A stretch of DNA of 64,000 nt, from assembly GCA_004293045.1 (NCBI GenBank), contig RDXY01000005.1, forward strand, positions 17,607 through 81,606. Reading direction: 5' to 3'. This DNA is from Flavobacteriia bacterium (GTDB lineage Bacteria > Bacteroidota > Bacteroidia > Flavobacteriales > Flavobacteriaceae). Below, one piece after another: positions 44,330-53,249 of this stretch. The notes below the pieces were generated by a model, which saw only the letters and a program-made list of their open reading frames with translations, searched no databases and had not been told where the DNA came from. The translations under genes were made by a program, and so were the position numbers. Every line of letters starts with the position of its first letter. Position 1 is the stretch's first letter.

Positions 44330-44400
44330 TGGTTCATGGTGTAATGGTAACACTACTGTTTTTGGTGCAGTCATTCAAGGTTCGAGTCCTTGTGAACCAA
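44330..44400 (+). tRNA. tRNA-Gln(TTG)
   Basis: A 71-base class I tRNA. The acceptor stem is TGGTTCA/TGAACCA with discriminator A, the D arm is GTGTAATGGTAACAC, the anticodon arm ACTGT-TTTTGGT-GCAGT gives anticodon TTG, and the T arm is AAGGTTCGAGTCCTT. CCA is not encoded. Confidence 0.96.
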
Positions 44401-44401
44401 C

Positions 44402-44433
44402 AAAAAATCCCGCTTTTTCAAGTGGGATTTTTT
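44402..44433 (+). terminator. Terminator after tRNA-Gln
   Basis: AAAAAATCCCGCT and AGTGGGATTTTTT pair (one G-T) around TTTTCA, followed by more T. Confidence 0.85.
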
Positions 44434-44452
44434 ATTTTAAAAATATTTTACA

Positions 44453-45277
44453 TTAAATTTTAAATGCAATAACGGGTCTTTTTGCGTGGTTAACTAAGTC
44501 TTCAGAAATACTTCCGTTTAAAAAGTGAGAGATTCCTTTTCTTCCATGCGTACAAACGGCAATAACATCAGAACTTGAATCTTTTGCAAAATGTAAAATT
44601 CCTTTTTCCACATCAATGTCATTGTAAAGATGTATAGAATAATCAGAAAAGTGAAATTCTTCAATAAAGTCTTTAACTTTTTCATTTGCCATTCTAGTAG
44701 TAGTGAAATTGTTTGGCGTAATAATATGTAATAAGTTAATGTGAGCTCCAAAATATTTGGCAAAATCAACTACTTTTTCAAAAGGTTTTTTGATTTCACT
44801 TGAAAAATCAGAGGCAAAAGTAAGTGTGTCCACTTTAAAATTGTCTTCTTCTTTTTTAATAACTAATACTGGAATTTCTGAATTTCTCACCACTTTTTCG
44901 GCATTGGAACCCACAAACATTTCGTGAAAACCACTTGCTCCATGAGAACCCATAACTACTAAATCAGCATGATGCTTTTTTCCATTTTCAATAATTCCTT
45001 CAAAAGCCATATTAAATTGCACGATGCTTGAAACTTTAATATCATTTAAAAAATCAGCGTTTTCTAATTCTTCTAATTTGGCTACAGCTGCATTTTTAAA
45101 GAAAATTAATTCAGGAATTTCATGAGAGGTATTTAGTGCGTCATTTCCTGAAGTTGATAATTCTAACATATGAAGTAGTAGTATTTCACCATTATTTTTT
45201 TTGGCAATTTGTGCAGCAACTTTTAAAGCATTTTCAGCATGTTTTGAAAAATCGGTAGGGACTAAAATTGTTTTCAT
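44453..45277 (-). CDS. Tandem universal stress protein
   Basis: A 274-residue protein with two UspA domains, residues 1-140 and 145-274. The first has the ATP-binding signature GSHGASGFHEMFVGSNAEKVV; the second has a shorter copy, THGRKGISHFLNGSISEDLV. Usp proteins help cells survive starvation, low oxygen or other stress; the direct activity is not known. It is a single-gene unit. Confidence 0.92.
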   Translation of the reverse strand: MKTILVPTDFSKHAENALKVAAQIAKKNNGEILLLHMLELSTSGNDALNTSHEIPELIFFKNAAVAKLEELENADFLNDIKVSSIVQFNMAFEGIIENGKKHHADLVVMGSHGASGFHEMFVGSNAEKVVRNSEIPVLVIKKEEDNFKVDTLTFASDFSSEIKKPFEKVVDFAKYFGAHINLLHIITPNNFTTTRMANEKVKDFIEEFHFSDYSIHLYNDIDVEKGILHFAKDSSSDVIAVCTHGRKGISHFLNGSISEDLVNHAKRPVIAFKI

Positions 45278-45387
45278 AGATATAAATTTAATTACGATTT
45301 AATTATAGTATAAAGTTACAATTTTTTTTTGAATTGTTTAACTTTTTTGGAAAAATGAAATATTTGGACATTTTAAAAAAAATGTTG

Positions 45388-45395
45388 TATATTTG
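45388..45395 (+). promoter_or_regulatory. -7 element of the rimP-nusA-infB operon
   Basis: TATATTTG with TTG at 45364-45366, 21 bp upstream. Transcription should start near 45402. Confidence 0.65.
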
Positions 45396-45424
45396 CGAAG
45401 TTATTTAGTAAACAACCAAATAAT

Positions 45425-45450
45425 GAGGCACGCATTGCGTGCCTCTTTTT
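45425..45450 (+). terminator. Terminator-like hairpin in the rimP-nusA-infB leader
   Basis: GAGGCACGC and GCGTGCCTC form a perfect 9-bp GC-rich stem with loop ATT, followed by TTTTT. It lies between the promoter and the RimP start codon, so it would stop transcription before the operon unless bypassed. Confidence 0.75.
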
Positions 45451-45456
45451 ATAAAG

Positions 45457-45924
45457 ATGACATTTAAAGAAAAAGTAAAAAACCTGCTTGACAAAGCATT
45501 AGAGGATAACCCACAATTGTTTCTGATAGATTTAGATTTCTCAGAATCAAACAAAATTTCCGTTATTTTAGACGGTGATTCTGGTGTGAATTTACAAGAT
45601 TGTATTCATGTAAATAAGTTTTTAGATAGCGGTTTAGAAGCCGAAGATGTAGAATATTCTATTGAGGTTGCCTCGGCAGGTGTTTCTTCGCCATTAAAAT
45701 TGGTTAGACAATATAAAAAAAATATAGGAAGAACAGTAAAAGTAAAAACCATTTCTCAAGGTGATTTTGAAGCTTCATTATCTGATGCAGATGAAGATAC
45801 TGCTACATTAACTTGGAGCGCCAGAGAACCAAAAGAAATAGGTAAAGGAAAAGTAACCGTACAAAAAACACGCTCAATTCCTTACACAGACATAAAAGAA
45901 GCAGTAGTAATAATATCATTTTAA
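45457..45924 (+). CDS. rimP: Ribosome maturation factor RimP
   Basis: A 155-residue protein from the ATG at 45457; the GTG at 45439 lies in the leader hairpin and is not a credible start. Family segments are LDFSESNKISVILDGDSGVNLQDCIHVNK, EVASAGVSSPLKLVRQYKKNIGR and the C-terminal SH3-like strand pattern. It assists 30S subunit assembly. It heads the conserved rimP-nusA-infB operon; nusA follows after 14 bp. Confidence 0.94.
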   Translation: MTFKEKVKNLLDKALEDNPQLFLIDLDFSESNKISVILDGDSGVNLQDCIHVNKFLDSGLEAEDVEYSIEVASAGVSSPLKLVRQYKKNIGRTVKVKTISQGDFEASLSDADEDTATLTWSAREPKEIGKGKVTVQKTRSIPYTDIKEAVVIISF

Positions 45925-45938
45925 AAATAAAGCATACC

Positions 45939-47180
45939 ATGGAGAATATTGCATTAATAGATTCATTTTCAGAATTTAAAGACGACAAACTAATCGACAG
46001 AGTTACCTTAATGGCAATTTTGGAAGACGTGTTTAGAAATGCGTTAAAAAAGAAATATGGTTCAGATGACAATTTCGATATTATCATAAATCCAGATAAA
46101 GGAGATATGGAAATTTGGAGAAACCGTGTAGTTGTAGCCGATGAAGATTTAGATCTTGAAAACGAAGAAATCACATTAACAGAAGCTAGAAAAATCGAAC
46201 CTGATTTTGAAATTGGAGAAGAAGTATCGGAAGAAGTAAAATTAATCGATTTAGGTAGAAGAGCTATTTTAGCGTTACGCCAAAATTTGATTTCTAAAAT
46301 TCATGAACATGATAACACCAATCTTTACAAACAATTTAAAGATTTAATAGGTGATATATATACTGCCGAAGTACACCATGTCCGACCAAAAATGGTGGTG
46401 TTAATGGATGATGATGGAAACGAAATTATCCTACCAAAAGAAAAACAAATTCCAAACGATTTCTTCAAAAAAGGAGAAAACGTAAGAGGTATCATCGAAA
46501 GTGTAGAGCTTAAAGGTAATAAACCTCAAATTATAATGTCAAGAACAGCACCAAGTTTCTTAGAAAAATTATTCGAACAAGAAATTCCAGAAGTTTTTGA
46601 TGGACTAATAACCATAAAAAAAGTGGTTAGAATTCCTGGCGAAAAAGCAAAAGTTGCTGTTGATTCTTATGATGATAGAATTGACCCAGTTGGTGCTTGT
46701 GTAGGTATGAAAGGATCTCGTATTCACGGAATTGTTCGCGAATTAGGAAACGAAAATATTGACGTAATTAATTACACACAAAATACACAATTATTTATCA
46801 CAAGAGCGCTTAGCCCAGCTAAAGTATCTACTGTAAAAATTGATGAAGAAAATAAAAAAGCAGAAGTTTTCTTAAAAATTGAAGAAGTTTCAAAAGCCAT
46901 TGGTAGAAACGGACAAAACATTAAATTAGCTAGCCAATTAACGGGATACGAATTAGATGTAATTCGCGAAGGAATGGTACAAGAAGAAGATGATGTAGAA
47001 TTAAGAGAATTTAGTGATGAAATTGAAGAATGGATAATTGAAGAATTCGAAAAAATTGGTTTAGACACAGCTAGAAGTATTATCGATAAAGATGTTGCAG
47101 ATTTAGTAAGACGAACAGATTTAGAAGAAGAAACCATTTTAGATGTTATCAGTATCTTAAAACAAGAATTAGAGAGCTAA
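45939..47180 (+). CDS. nusA: Transcription factor NusA
   Basis: A 413-residue NusA, with the N-terminal RNA-polymerase-binding domain, S1 domain (IYTAEVHHVRPKMVVLMDDDGNEIILPKEKQIPND), and two KH domains (GAKV-like VGACVGMKGSRIHGIVRELGNENIDVI; KAIGRNGQNIKLASQLTGYELDVI). A short C-terminal extension follows, without the two AR repeats found in E. coli. It controls pausing, termination and antitermination. Confidence 0.95.
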   Translation: MENIALIDSFSEFKDDKLIDRVTLMAILEDVFRNALKKKYGSDDNFDIIINPDKGDMEIWRNRVVVADEDLDLENEEITLTEARKIEPDFEIGEEVSEEVKLIDLGRRAILALRQNLISKIHEHDNTNLYKQFKDLIGDIYTAEVHHVRPKMVVLMDDDGNEIILPKEKQIPNDFFKKGENVRGIIESVELKGNKPQIIMSRTAPSFLEKLFEQEIPEVFDGLITIKKVVRIPGEKAKVAVDSYDDRIDPVGACVGMKGSRIHGIVRELGNENIDVINYTQNTQLFITRALSPAKVSTVKIDEENKKAEVFLKIEEVSKAIGRNGQNIKLASQLTGYELDVIREGMVQEEDDVELREFSDEIEEWIIEEFEKIGLDTARSIIDKDVADLVRRTDLEEETILDVISILKQELES

Positions 47181-47233
47181 TCTAAAAATCATTTAGCATC
47201 ACAATCACAAAGAAAATTAAGCAAAAAACAAAT

Positions 47234-50056
47234 ATGTCTGAAGAAAGAGTAATACGAATAAGTAAAGTTTTAAAAGAATTCAACATTTCACTTGATCGAG
47301 CTGTTGACACCTTAAAAGAAAAGGGTCATACCATTGAGCACAGTCCCAATGCAAAAGTTTCTCAATTGGAATTCGACGTCTTGTGCGATATTTTTTCGGC
47401 CGATAAAGGAAATAAAGTAGCTTCGAAAGAAGTTGGCGAAGAAAAGAAAAAAGAAAAAGAAGCACTAAAACGTGAAATCGAAAAAGAACTCGAAGTGAAA
47501 CGTCTTGCCGAAGAAGAAAGACAAAAACAAGAAATAATAAAAGCAAAAGCAGTTGTTACCGCTCCGGTTTCTTTAGGAAAAATTGATTTAAATCCAAAAA
47601 AACAAGAAGCAACTAAAACAGATAAGCCAGCGGCTGCTAAAGAAAATAATGTTGTTTCAAAAGAAGAAAAAACAGTTGTTGCAGAAAAAACTTCAGACAA
47701 ACCTGCAGAAACTAGTAAAAAATCTGTTGAAAAAACAAAAGCAAAATCAGAAGAACCTTCAGTTCAACCTCAAGAATTTAATCCTGATGGCACACCAATT
47801 GAAGTGAAGTTAGATACTCAATACACCAAACTTTCAGGAGCTACTTTTACTGGTCAAACAATTGATTTATCTCAATTTAATAAACCAAAGAAAAAGAAAG
47901 AGGAATTTAAAAAACCAGGAACTCCAGGTGCTGTTGCAAATAAACCAGGAACTCCGGGAACGCCAGGTGCGGCAAATAAAAGAAAAAGAATCGTAAAGCC
48001 AGGAACATCAAATACAGGTGGAACAGGTGGAAATACGCCAGGTGGAGGTCAAGGTGGTTTTGTAAAAAAACCCTACCAAGGCGGACAAGGTGCAGGTGGT
48101 TTCAAAAAACCAGGTTTTAACAAATCAGCACCAATTGTAAAAGTTGAGCCAACGGAAGAAGAAGTAAAAAATCAAATCAAAGAAACTTTAGAAAGATTAC
48201 AAGGAAAAGGTAATAAATCTAAAGCTGCAAAATATAGAAGAGATAAAAGAGATACGCACCGTCAACGTACAGATGACGATTTAGCTCAACAAGATTTAGA
48301 AAGCAAAATCCTTAAAGTAACAGAATTTGTTACTGTAGGTGAAATTGCAACTATGATGGATGTGCCAATTACAAAAGTAATCGGAACGTGTATGTCTTTA
48401 GGAATTATGGTAACCATGAACCAACGTTTAGATGCTGAAACATTAACAATTGTTGCAGATGAATTTGGTTACGAAATGCAATTTATTACCACCGATATTG
48501 AAGAAAATGCAGTAATTATTGAAGATACTGAAGAAGAATTAGAATTCAGAGCACCAATTGTTACCGTTATGGGTCACGTAGATCATGGTAAAACATCGTT
48601 ATTAGATTATATTCGTAAAGCAAATGTTATTGCTGGAGAATCTGGAGGAATTACACAGCATATTGGTGCCTACGGAGTAACTTTAGATGGCGGCCAAAAA
48701 ATCGCTTTCTTAGATACACCTGGTCACGAAGCCTTTACGGCCATGCGTGCTCGTGGAGCGCAAGTTACCGATATTGCTATTATTGTAGTAGCGGCTGACG
48801 ACGACATCATGCCTCAAACGAAAGAAGCAATTTCACATGCACAAGCTGCAGGAGTTCCAATGATTTTTGCCATTAATAAGGTGGACAAACCCAATGCAAA
48901 TCCTGAGAAAATTAAAGAGCAATTAGCAGGTATGAATTTACTTGTAGAAGATTGGGGCGGAAAATACCAATCCCATGATATTTCTGCAAAATTCGGACAA
49001 GGTATTCCTGAATTATTAGAAAAAGTATTATTAGAAGCGGAGGTTCTTGAACTAAAAGCTAATCCAAATAAACCTGCACAAGGAACGGTAGTAGAAGCAC
49101 AATTAGACAAAGGCCGTGGGTATGTCTCTACGATTTTAGTACAAGCAGGAACTTTAAAAATTGGCGACTACATGTTGGCTGGTAAAAATCATGGTAAAAT
49201 TCGTGCCATGTTTGATGAAAGAGGAAACAATGTAAAAATTGCCGGACCTTCCACTCCAGTATCTGTTTTAGGTTTAGACGGAGCGCCAACAGCAGGAGAC
49301 AAATTTAATGTGTATGAAGAAGAAAGAGAAGCCAAACAAATTGCAACAAAACGGGCACAATTAGCTCGTGAGCAATCGGTTCGTACACAAAAGCATATTA
49401 CACTTTCAGAAATTGGACGTCGTATTGCTTTAGGTCAATTTAAAGAATTAAATATTATTCTTAAAGGAGACGTGGATGGTTCTGTAGAAGCACTATCTGA
49501 TTCGTTCTCTAAATTATCAACAGAAGAAATTCAAATTAATATCATTCATAAAGGAGTGGGAGCGATTACAGAATCTGACGTATTATTAGCTTCTGCTTCT
49601 GATGCTATTATTATCGGATTTAACGTTCGTCCGGCTGGAAATGCAAAAGCTTTAGCTGATAAAGAAGAAATTGATATCCGTAATTATTCTATTATTTACG
49701 CTGCTATCGACGATTTAAAAGATGCGATGGAAGGTATGCTTTCTCCAGAATTGAAAGAAGAAATTACAGGTACTGCCGAAATTAGAGAATTGTTTAAAGT
49801 ATCTAAAGTAGGAACAATCGCTGGATGTATGATTACAGATGGTAAAGTAATTCGTAGCAACAGAATCCGATTAATTAGAGAAGGTGTTGTTATTTTCACT
49901 GGAGAATTAGTGGCTTTAAAACGTTTCAAAGACGACGTAAAAGAAGTGTCTAAAGGATACGATTGTGGTATGCAAATTAAAGGATACAATGATATTAAAG
50001 AATATGATATTATTGAAAGTTTCCACGAAATTGAAATCAAAAAGAAATTAAAATAA
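47234..50056 (+). CDS. infB: Translation initiation factor IF-2
   Basis: A 940-residue GTPase that delivers initiator tRNA to the 30S subunit. The N-terminus holds an IF2-N segment, then a highly charged Glu/Lys part and a Gly/Pro-rich linker with repeats of KPGTPG (about residues 230-300). The G domain starts near residue 446 with GHVDHGKTS, then [15 protein letters not shown] and NKVDKPNA, followed by the fMet-tRNA-binding domains. It is the last gene of the operon. Confidence 0.96.
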   Translation: MSEERVIRISKVLKEFNISLDRAVDTLKEKGHTIEHSPNAKVSQLEFDVLCDIFSADKGNKVASKEVGEEKKKEKEALKREIEKELEVKRLAEEERQKQEIIKAKAVVTAPVSLGKIDLNPKKQEATKTDKPAAAKENNVVSKEEKTVVAEKTSDKPAETSKKSVEKTKAKSEEPSVQPQEFNPDGTPIEVKLDTQYTKLSGATFTGQTIDLSQFNKPKKKKEEFKKPGTPGAVANKPGTPGTPGAANKRKRIVKPGTSNTGGTGGNTPGGGQGGFVKKPYQGGQGAGGFKKPGFNKSAPIVKVEPTEEEVKNQIKETLERLQGKGNKSKAAKYRRDKRDTHRQRTDDDLAQQDLESKILKVTEFVTVGEIATMMDVPITKVIGTCMSLGIMVTMNQRLDAETLTIVADEFGYEMQFITTDIEENAVIIEDTEEELEFRAPIVTVMGHVDHGKTSLLDYIRKANVIAGESGGITQHIGAYGVTLDGGQKIAFLDTPGHEAFTAMRARGAQVTDIAIIVVAADDDIMPQTKEAISHAQAAGVPMIFAINKVDKPNANPEKIKEQLAGMNLLVEDWGGKYQSHDISAKFGQGIPELLEKVLLEAEVLELKANPNKPAQGTVVEAQLDKGRGYVSTILVQAGTLKIGDYMLAGKNHGKIRAMFDERGNNVKIAGPSTPVSVLGLDGAPTAGDKFNVYEEEREAKQIATKRAQLAREQSVRTQKHITLSEIGRRIALGQFKELNIILKGDVDGSVEALSDSFSKLSTEEIQINIIHKGVGAITESDVLLASASDAIIIGFNVRPAGNAKALADKEEIDIRNYSIIYAAIDDLKDAMEGMLSPELKEEITGTAEIRELFKVSKVGTIAGCMITDGKVIRSNRIRLIREGVVIFTGELVALKRFKDDVKEVSKGYDCGMQIKGYNDIKEYDIIESFHEIEIKKKLK

Positions 50057-50073
50057 AATTTCTTTAAAATATT

Positions 50074-50102
50074 AAATCCCAATGAAAATTGGGATTTTTT
50101 TT
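50074..50102 (+). terminator. Terminator of infB
   Basis: AAATCCCAAT (50074-50083) and ATTGGGATTT (50088-50097) form a 10-bp stem closed by a GAAA tetraloop, then T. Confidence 0.92.
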
Positions 50103-50211
50103 GTTCTATTCTTTTTTCATCCCTTTTTTTAAATGAAAAATAAAACAAAAATTAGTAGAAAATCTTTATATATTAAACATAAAAAAATATAATAATTTGT
50201 TTTTTTTAACT

Positions 50212-50219
50212 TATTTTTG
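50212..50219 (+). promoter_or_regulatory. -7 element of the aromatic degradation operon
   Basis: TATTTTTG, 21 bp upstream of the ATG at 50241. It is the only promoter-like element I see ahead of the nine co-directional genes. Confidence 0.45.
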
Positions 50220-50240
50220 AAGATACTAATATAACCTCAA

Positions 50241-50843
50241 ATGCAATTCGACATTCAAAACACCGAATCTTCGGCTTTATATAAACTATTGACAGGAACT
50301 GTTATTCCAAGACCCATCGCTTGGGTAGCTACGATCGATGAAAATGGAATGGATAATTTAGCCCCGTTTTCTTTTTTTAATGTCGTGAGTGAAGATCCGC
50401 CACACATTATGTTTTCAACGGTTCGAACTGGAAATAAAAACAAAGACACGTTAAATAATATTCTCGCCAATCAGCAATTTGTAGTCAATTTAGTTACCGA
50501 AGATGTTGTAGAACAAATGAATATTACTTCACAATCTGTAGCGGCTGATGTCAATGAATTTGAATTGGCAAACGTAACTCCAATAGATTCCATTTATATC
50601 AAACCAAAACGAGTAAAAGAAAGTTGGGTGCAATTTGAGTGCGAAATGGTTCATCATTATTTTATCGAAAAGCATCAAAATGGAGGCGCTTGTATTATCA
50701 TTGGAAAAATTATTACCATGCATATTGACGATTCCATTTTGATGGAAAACCATAAAATAGATTTAGAAAAATACAAACCTGTTGCGCGTTTAGCAGGTTC
50801 CAATTACAGTAAATTAGGAGAAATATTCTCTATTAAAAGATAA
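50241..50843 (+). CDS. Flavin reductase-like (DIM6/NTAB) protein
   Basis: A 200-residue FMN-binding split-barrel protein (YKLLTGTVIPRPIAWVATIDENG, NLAPFSFFNVVSEDPPHIMFST, NKDTLNNILANQQFVVN). Relatives are flavin reductases or flavin-binding oxidoreductases. As the first gene of the cluster it may supply reduced flavin to, or share work with, the monooxygenase encoded next. However, many members of this family have no proven reductase activity. The gap to the next gene is 39 bp and contains AATTATC repeats. Confidence 0.82.
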   Translation: MQFDIQNTESSALYKLLTGTVIPRPIAWVATIDENGMDNLAPFSFFNVVSEDPPHIMFSTVRTGNKNKDTLNNILANQQFVVNLVTEDVVEQMNITSQSVAADVNEFELANVTPIDSIYIKPKRVKESWVQFECEMVHHYFIEKHQNGGACIIIGKIITMHIDDSILMENHKIDLEKYKPVARLAGSNYSKLGEIFSIKR

Positions 50844-50845
50844 AT

Positions 50846-50877
50846 TAATTATCAATTATCCATTGTTAATTATCCAT
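50846..50877 (+). repeat. AATTATC-type intergenic repeat
   Basis: Three imperfect copies of AATTATC(CA) fill the gap between the first two genes of the cluster. Confidence 0.6.
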
Positions 50878-50882
50878 AAAAT

Positions 50883-53174
50883 ATGAAAATAACAGTTATA
50901 GGTGGTGGTCCAGGCGGACTTTACTTTTCGATATTAACCAAAAAAGCAATGCCGCATTGCCAAATCGATATTTACGAACGCAATAAGCCCGATGATAGTT
51001 TTGGATTCGGAGTTGTGTTTTCAGATGAAACCTTAGGCGAATTTTTAAAACGCGACATGCAATCGTATGAATTAATTCGAAGCAAATTTGCTTATTGGGA
51101 TGATATTATTATTGCAAGAGATGGTGAATCCGTAACTATTGCAGGAAATGGTTTTTGCGGTTGTTCCAGAAAAACACTACTGCAATTATTGCAACAACGT
51201 TGTGTGGAAGAAGGTGTGAATTTGCATTTCGAACAAAATGTAGAGGATCTATCACAATTTGCAGATTCCGATATTATTCTGGCAACAGACGGTATATCAA
51301 GTGCTATTCGAACAAAATACCAACAAGAATTCGGAACAGAAATCGAATTAAAAAAGAACCGCTTTGTGTGGTTAGGCTCCACAAAACCGCTTGACGCATT
51401 TACCTATTTTTTCAGAAGTACACCTCACGGAACCATAGTGGCGCATTCATATCAATACGAAGAAGGGATGAGTACTTGGATTTTTGAATGTAGCGATGAA
51501 ACTTGGCAAAAACATGGTTTTGAAGTCACCAACGAAGCAGACACGATGGCAAAAATTGCGGAAATATTCGCAGCCGAATTAGACGGACATCCCTTAATTT
51601 CAAATAAATCGCATTGGCGTCAGTTTCCGCATGTTACCAACCAAAATTGGTATCATAATAACATGGTTTTATTAGGCGATGCCAAAGCTACAGCCCATTA
51701 TTCTATTGGTTCAGGAACAAAATTAGCCATGGATAGCGCAATTGGATTATCCGATGCCGTGATTGCTCATCCAAATGATGTTCAAGCCGCTTTTGCACAA
51801 TATGATAAAACCCGAAGAAATACGGTTGAAATGATTCAATATGCCGCTATCGTTTCTTTAGATTGGTTTGAAAATATGGACCGTCACATGCAACATTCCT
51901 TTCAGCAATTTGCCTTTGGGTGCATGACGCGTTCTAAAAAAGTAACCTATGAAAATTTAAGGTTGAGAGACAGTTCTTTTACCGATAAAGTATTGGAAGA
52001 ATTTAATACCAATCACAATACCAATGTAAAAAATCAATCGGCTGCTTTTACACCATTTAAACTAAGAAGTGTAGCGTTACAAAACCGTATCGTAATGTCA
52101 TCCATGGGGCAATATGTAGCCGAAAACGGATTGGTGAACGATTGGCATTTTCAACATTATACCTCAAGAGCTGTGGGCGGTTTAGGATTAATTCTTACCG
52201 AAATGACTGCTGTTTCAGACACGGGAAGAATTACAGAAGGTTGCGCCGGAATTTATACCGAAAATCAAGTAAATGCTTGGAAACGAATTACTGATTTTAT
52301 TCACCAATATACCCAAACTAAAATCGGAATGCAATTGGGCCATTCAGGAAGAAAAGGCGGTTCTAATATTCCTTGGGAAGACCAATTTCAGGGTAAAAAA
52401 GGGGAGCTACTTTCAGCATCTGCCATTCCTTTTAATGAAAACTCTTCATGTCCGAAAGAAATGACTTTGGCAGACATGCAATGGGTTAAAAGTCAATTTG
52501 TACAAGCCACAAAAAATGCTAATGAAGCAGGTTTTGATATGATTGAATTACAAGCGCATCACGGCTTTTTATTGGCTTCTTTTTTGTCACCATTAACTAA
52601 TATTCGCACCGATGCATTTGGTGGAAGTGTTCAAAATCGTTTAAAATATCCATTAGAGATTTTTACAGCCATTCGGGAAGTATTTCCAAAAGAAAAGCCA
52701 ATCTCTGTTAGAATATCCGCAACCGATTGGGCAGAAAACGGAATTTCAGAACAAGATGTTTTGGTAATTTCTGAAGCGTTTAAAACGGCAGGTGCAGATA
52801 TTATTAATGTATCCACAGGAAATACGGTTGCCAACCAAAAACCACAAACTGGCAGAATGTGGCAGACACCATTTTCAGATGCAGTTCGAAATACGGTTCA
52901 TATTCCAACAATAACAGCCGGATATATTCAAGATATTGATCAAATTAATACCATAATTTTAAACGGAAGAGCCGATTTAGTGGCACTTGGAAGGCCTTTG
53001 TTATTGGATGCTAATTTTGTACGAAATGCGCAAGCGTATGAACAATTTCAAGCCAGGGATATTCCAAATTCCTATAAAATGGGTATTTCACATTTATATC
53101 CATTACAAGCTGCCGAAAGAAAACAAGCAGAAGGCATGAAAAAAGCATTGAAACCGAAAAGCAATAAATTATAA
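50883..53174 (+). CDS. Bifunctional aminobenzoyl/salicylyl-CoA monooxygenase-oxidoreductase
   Basis: A 763-residue two-domain flavoenzyme. Residues 1-375 are a class A FAD monooxygenase (GGGPGGLYFSIL at 7; FFRSTPHGTIVAHSYQYEE; GDAKATAHYSIGSGTKLAMD). Residues about 385-750 are an Old Yellow Enzyme-type FMN oxidoreductase (FTPFKLRSVALQNRIVMSSM; LQAHHGFLLASFLSPLTN; FGGSVQNRLKYP). This fusion is characteristic of 2-aminobenzoyl-CoA monooxygenase/reductase and the 'bifunctional salicylyl-CoA 5-hydroxylase' group, which hydroxylate the ring of the CoA thioester para to the amino or hydroxyl group. The adjacent CoA ligase and thioesterase agree. Which aromatic acid it uses is inferred. Confidence 0.9.
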   Translation: MKITVIGGGPGGLYFSILTKKAMPHCQIDIYERNKPDDSFGFGVVFSDETLGEFLKRDMQSYELIRSKFAYWDDIIIARDGESVTIAGNGFCGCSRKTLLQLLQQRCVEEGVNLHFEQNVEDLSQFADSDIILATDGISSAIRTKYQQEFGTEIELKKNRFVWLGSTKPLDAFTYFFRSTPHGTIVAHSYQYEEGMSTWIFECSDETWQKHGFEVTNEADTMAKIAEIFAAELDGHPLISNKSHWRQFPHVTNQNWYHNNMVLLGDAKATAHYSIGSGTKLAMDSAIGLSDAVIAHPNDVQAAFAQYDKTRRNTVEMIQYAAIVSLDWFENMDRHMQHSFQQFAFGCMTRSKKVTYENLRLRDSSFTDKVLEEFNTNHNTNVKNQSAAFTPFKLRSVALQNRIVMSSMGQYVAENGLVNDWHFQHYTSRAVGGLGLILTEMTAVSDTGRITEGCAGIYTENQVNAWKRITDFIHQYTQTKIGMQLGHSGRKGGSNIPWEDQFQGKKGELLSASAIPFNENSSCPKEMTLADMQWVKSQFVQATKNANEAGFDMIELQAHHGFLLASFLSPLTNIRTDAFGGSVQNRLKYPLEIFTAIREVFPKEKPISVRISATDWAENGISEQDVLVISEAFKTAGADIINVSTGNTVANQKPQTGRMWQTPFSDAVRNTVHIPTITAGYIQDIDQINTIILNGRADLVALGRPLLLDANFVRNAQAYEQFQARDIPNSYKMGISHLYPLQAAERKQAEGMKKALKPKSNKL

Positions 53175-53213
53175 ATAACAAATAACAAAAGCCAACTCCC
53201 AATAATTTTATAA

Positions 53214-53246
53214 TTTGGAATTTGGAATTTTCAAAATTGGAATTTT
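53214..53246 (+). repeat. TTGGAATTT-type intergenic repeat
   Basis: Three imperfect TTGGAATTT(T) units, preceded by two AATAACA units, in the gap before the ligase gene. The same GGAATTT unit occurs at 15334-15347 in an unrelated gap. Confidence 0.6.
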
Positions 53247-53249
53247 AGA

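Noticed and set aside
47280..49110. Several antisense frames inside infB, rich in Leu, Ser and Phe
   Set aside because: They are complements of the Lys/Glu-rich and G-domain coding sequence of infB and have no start context.
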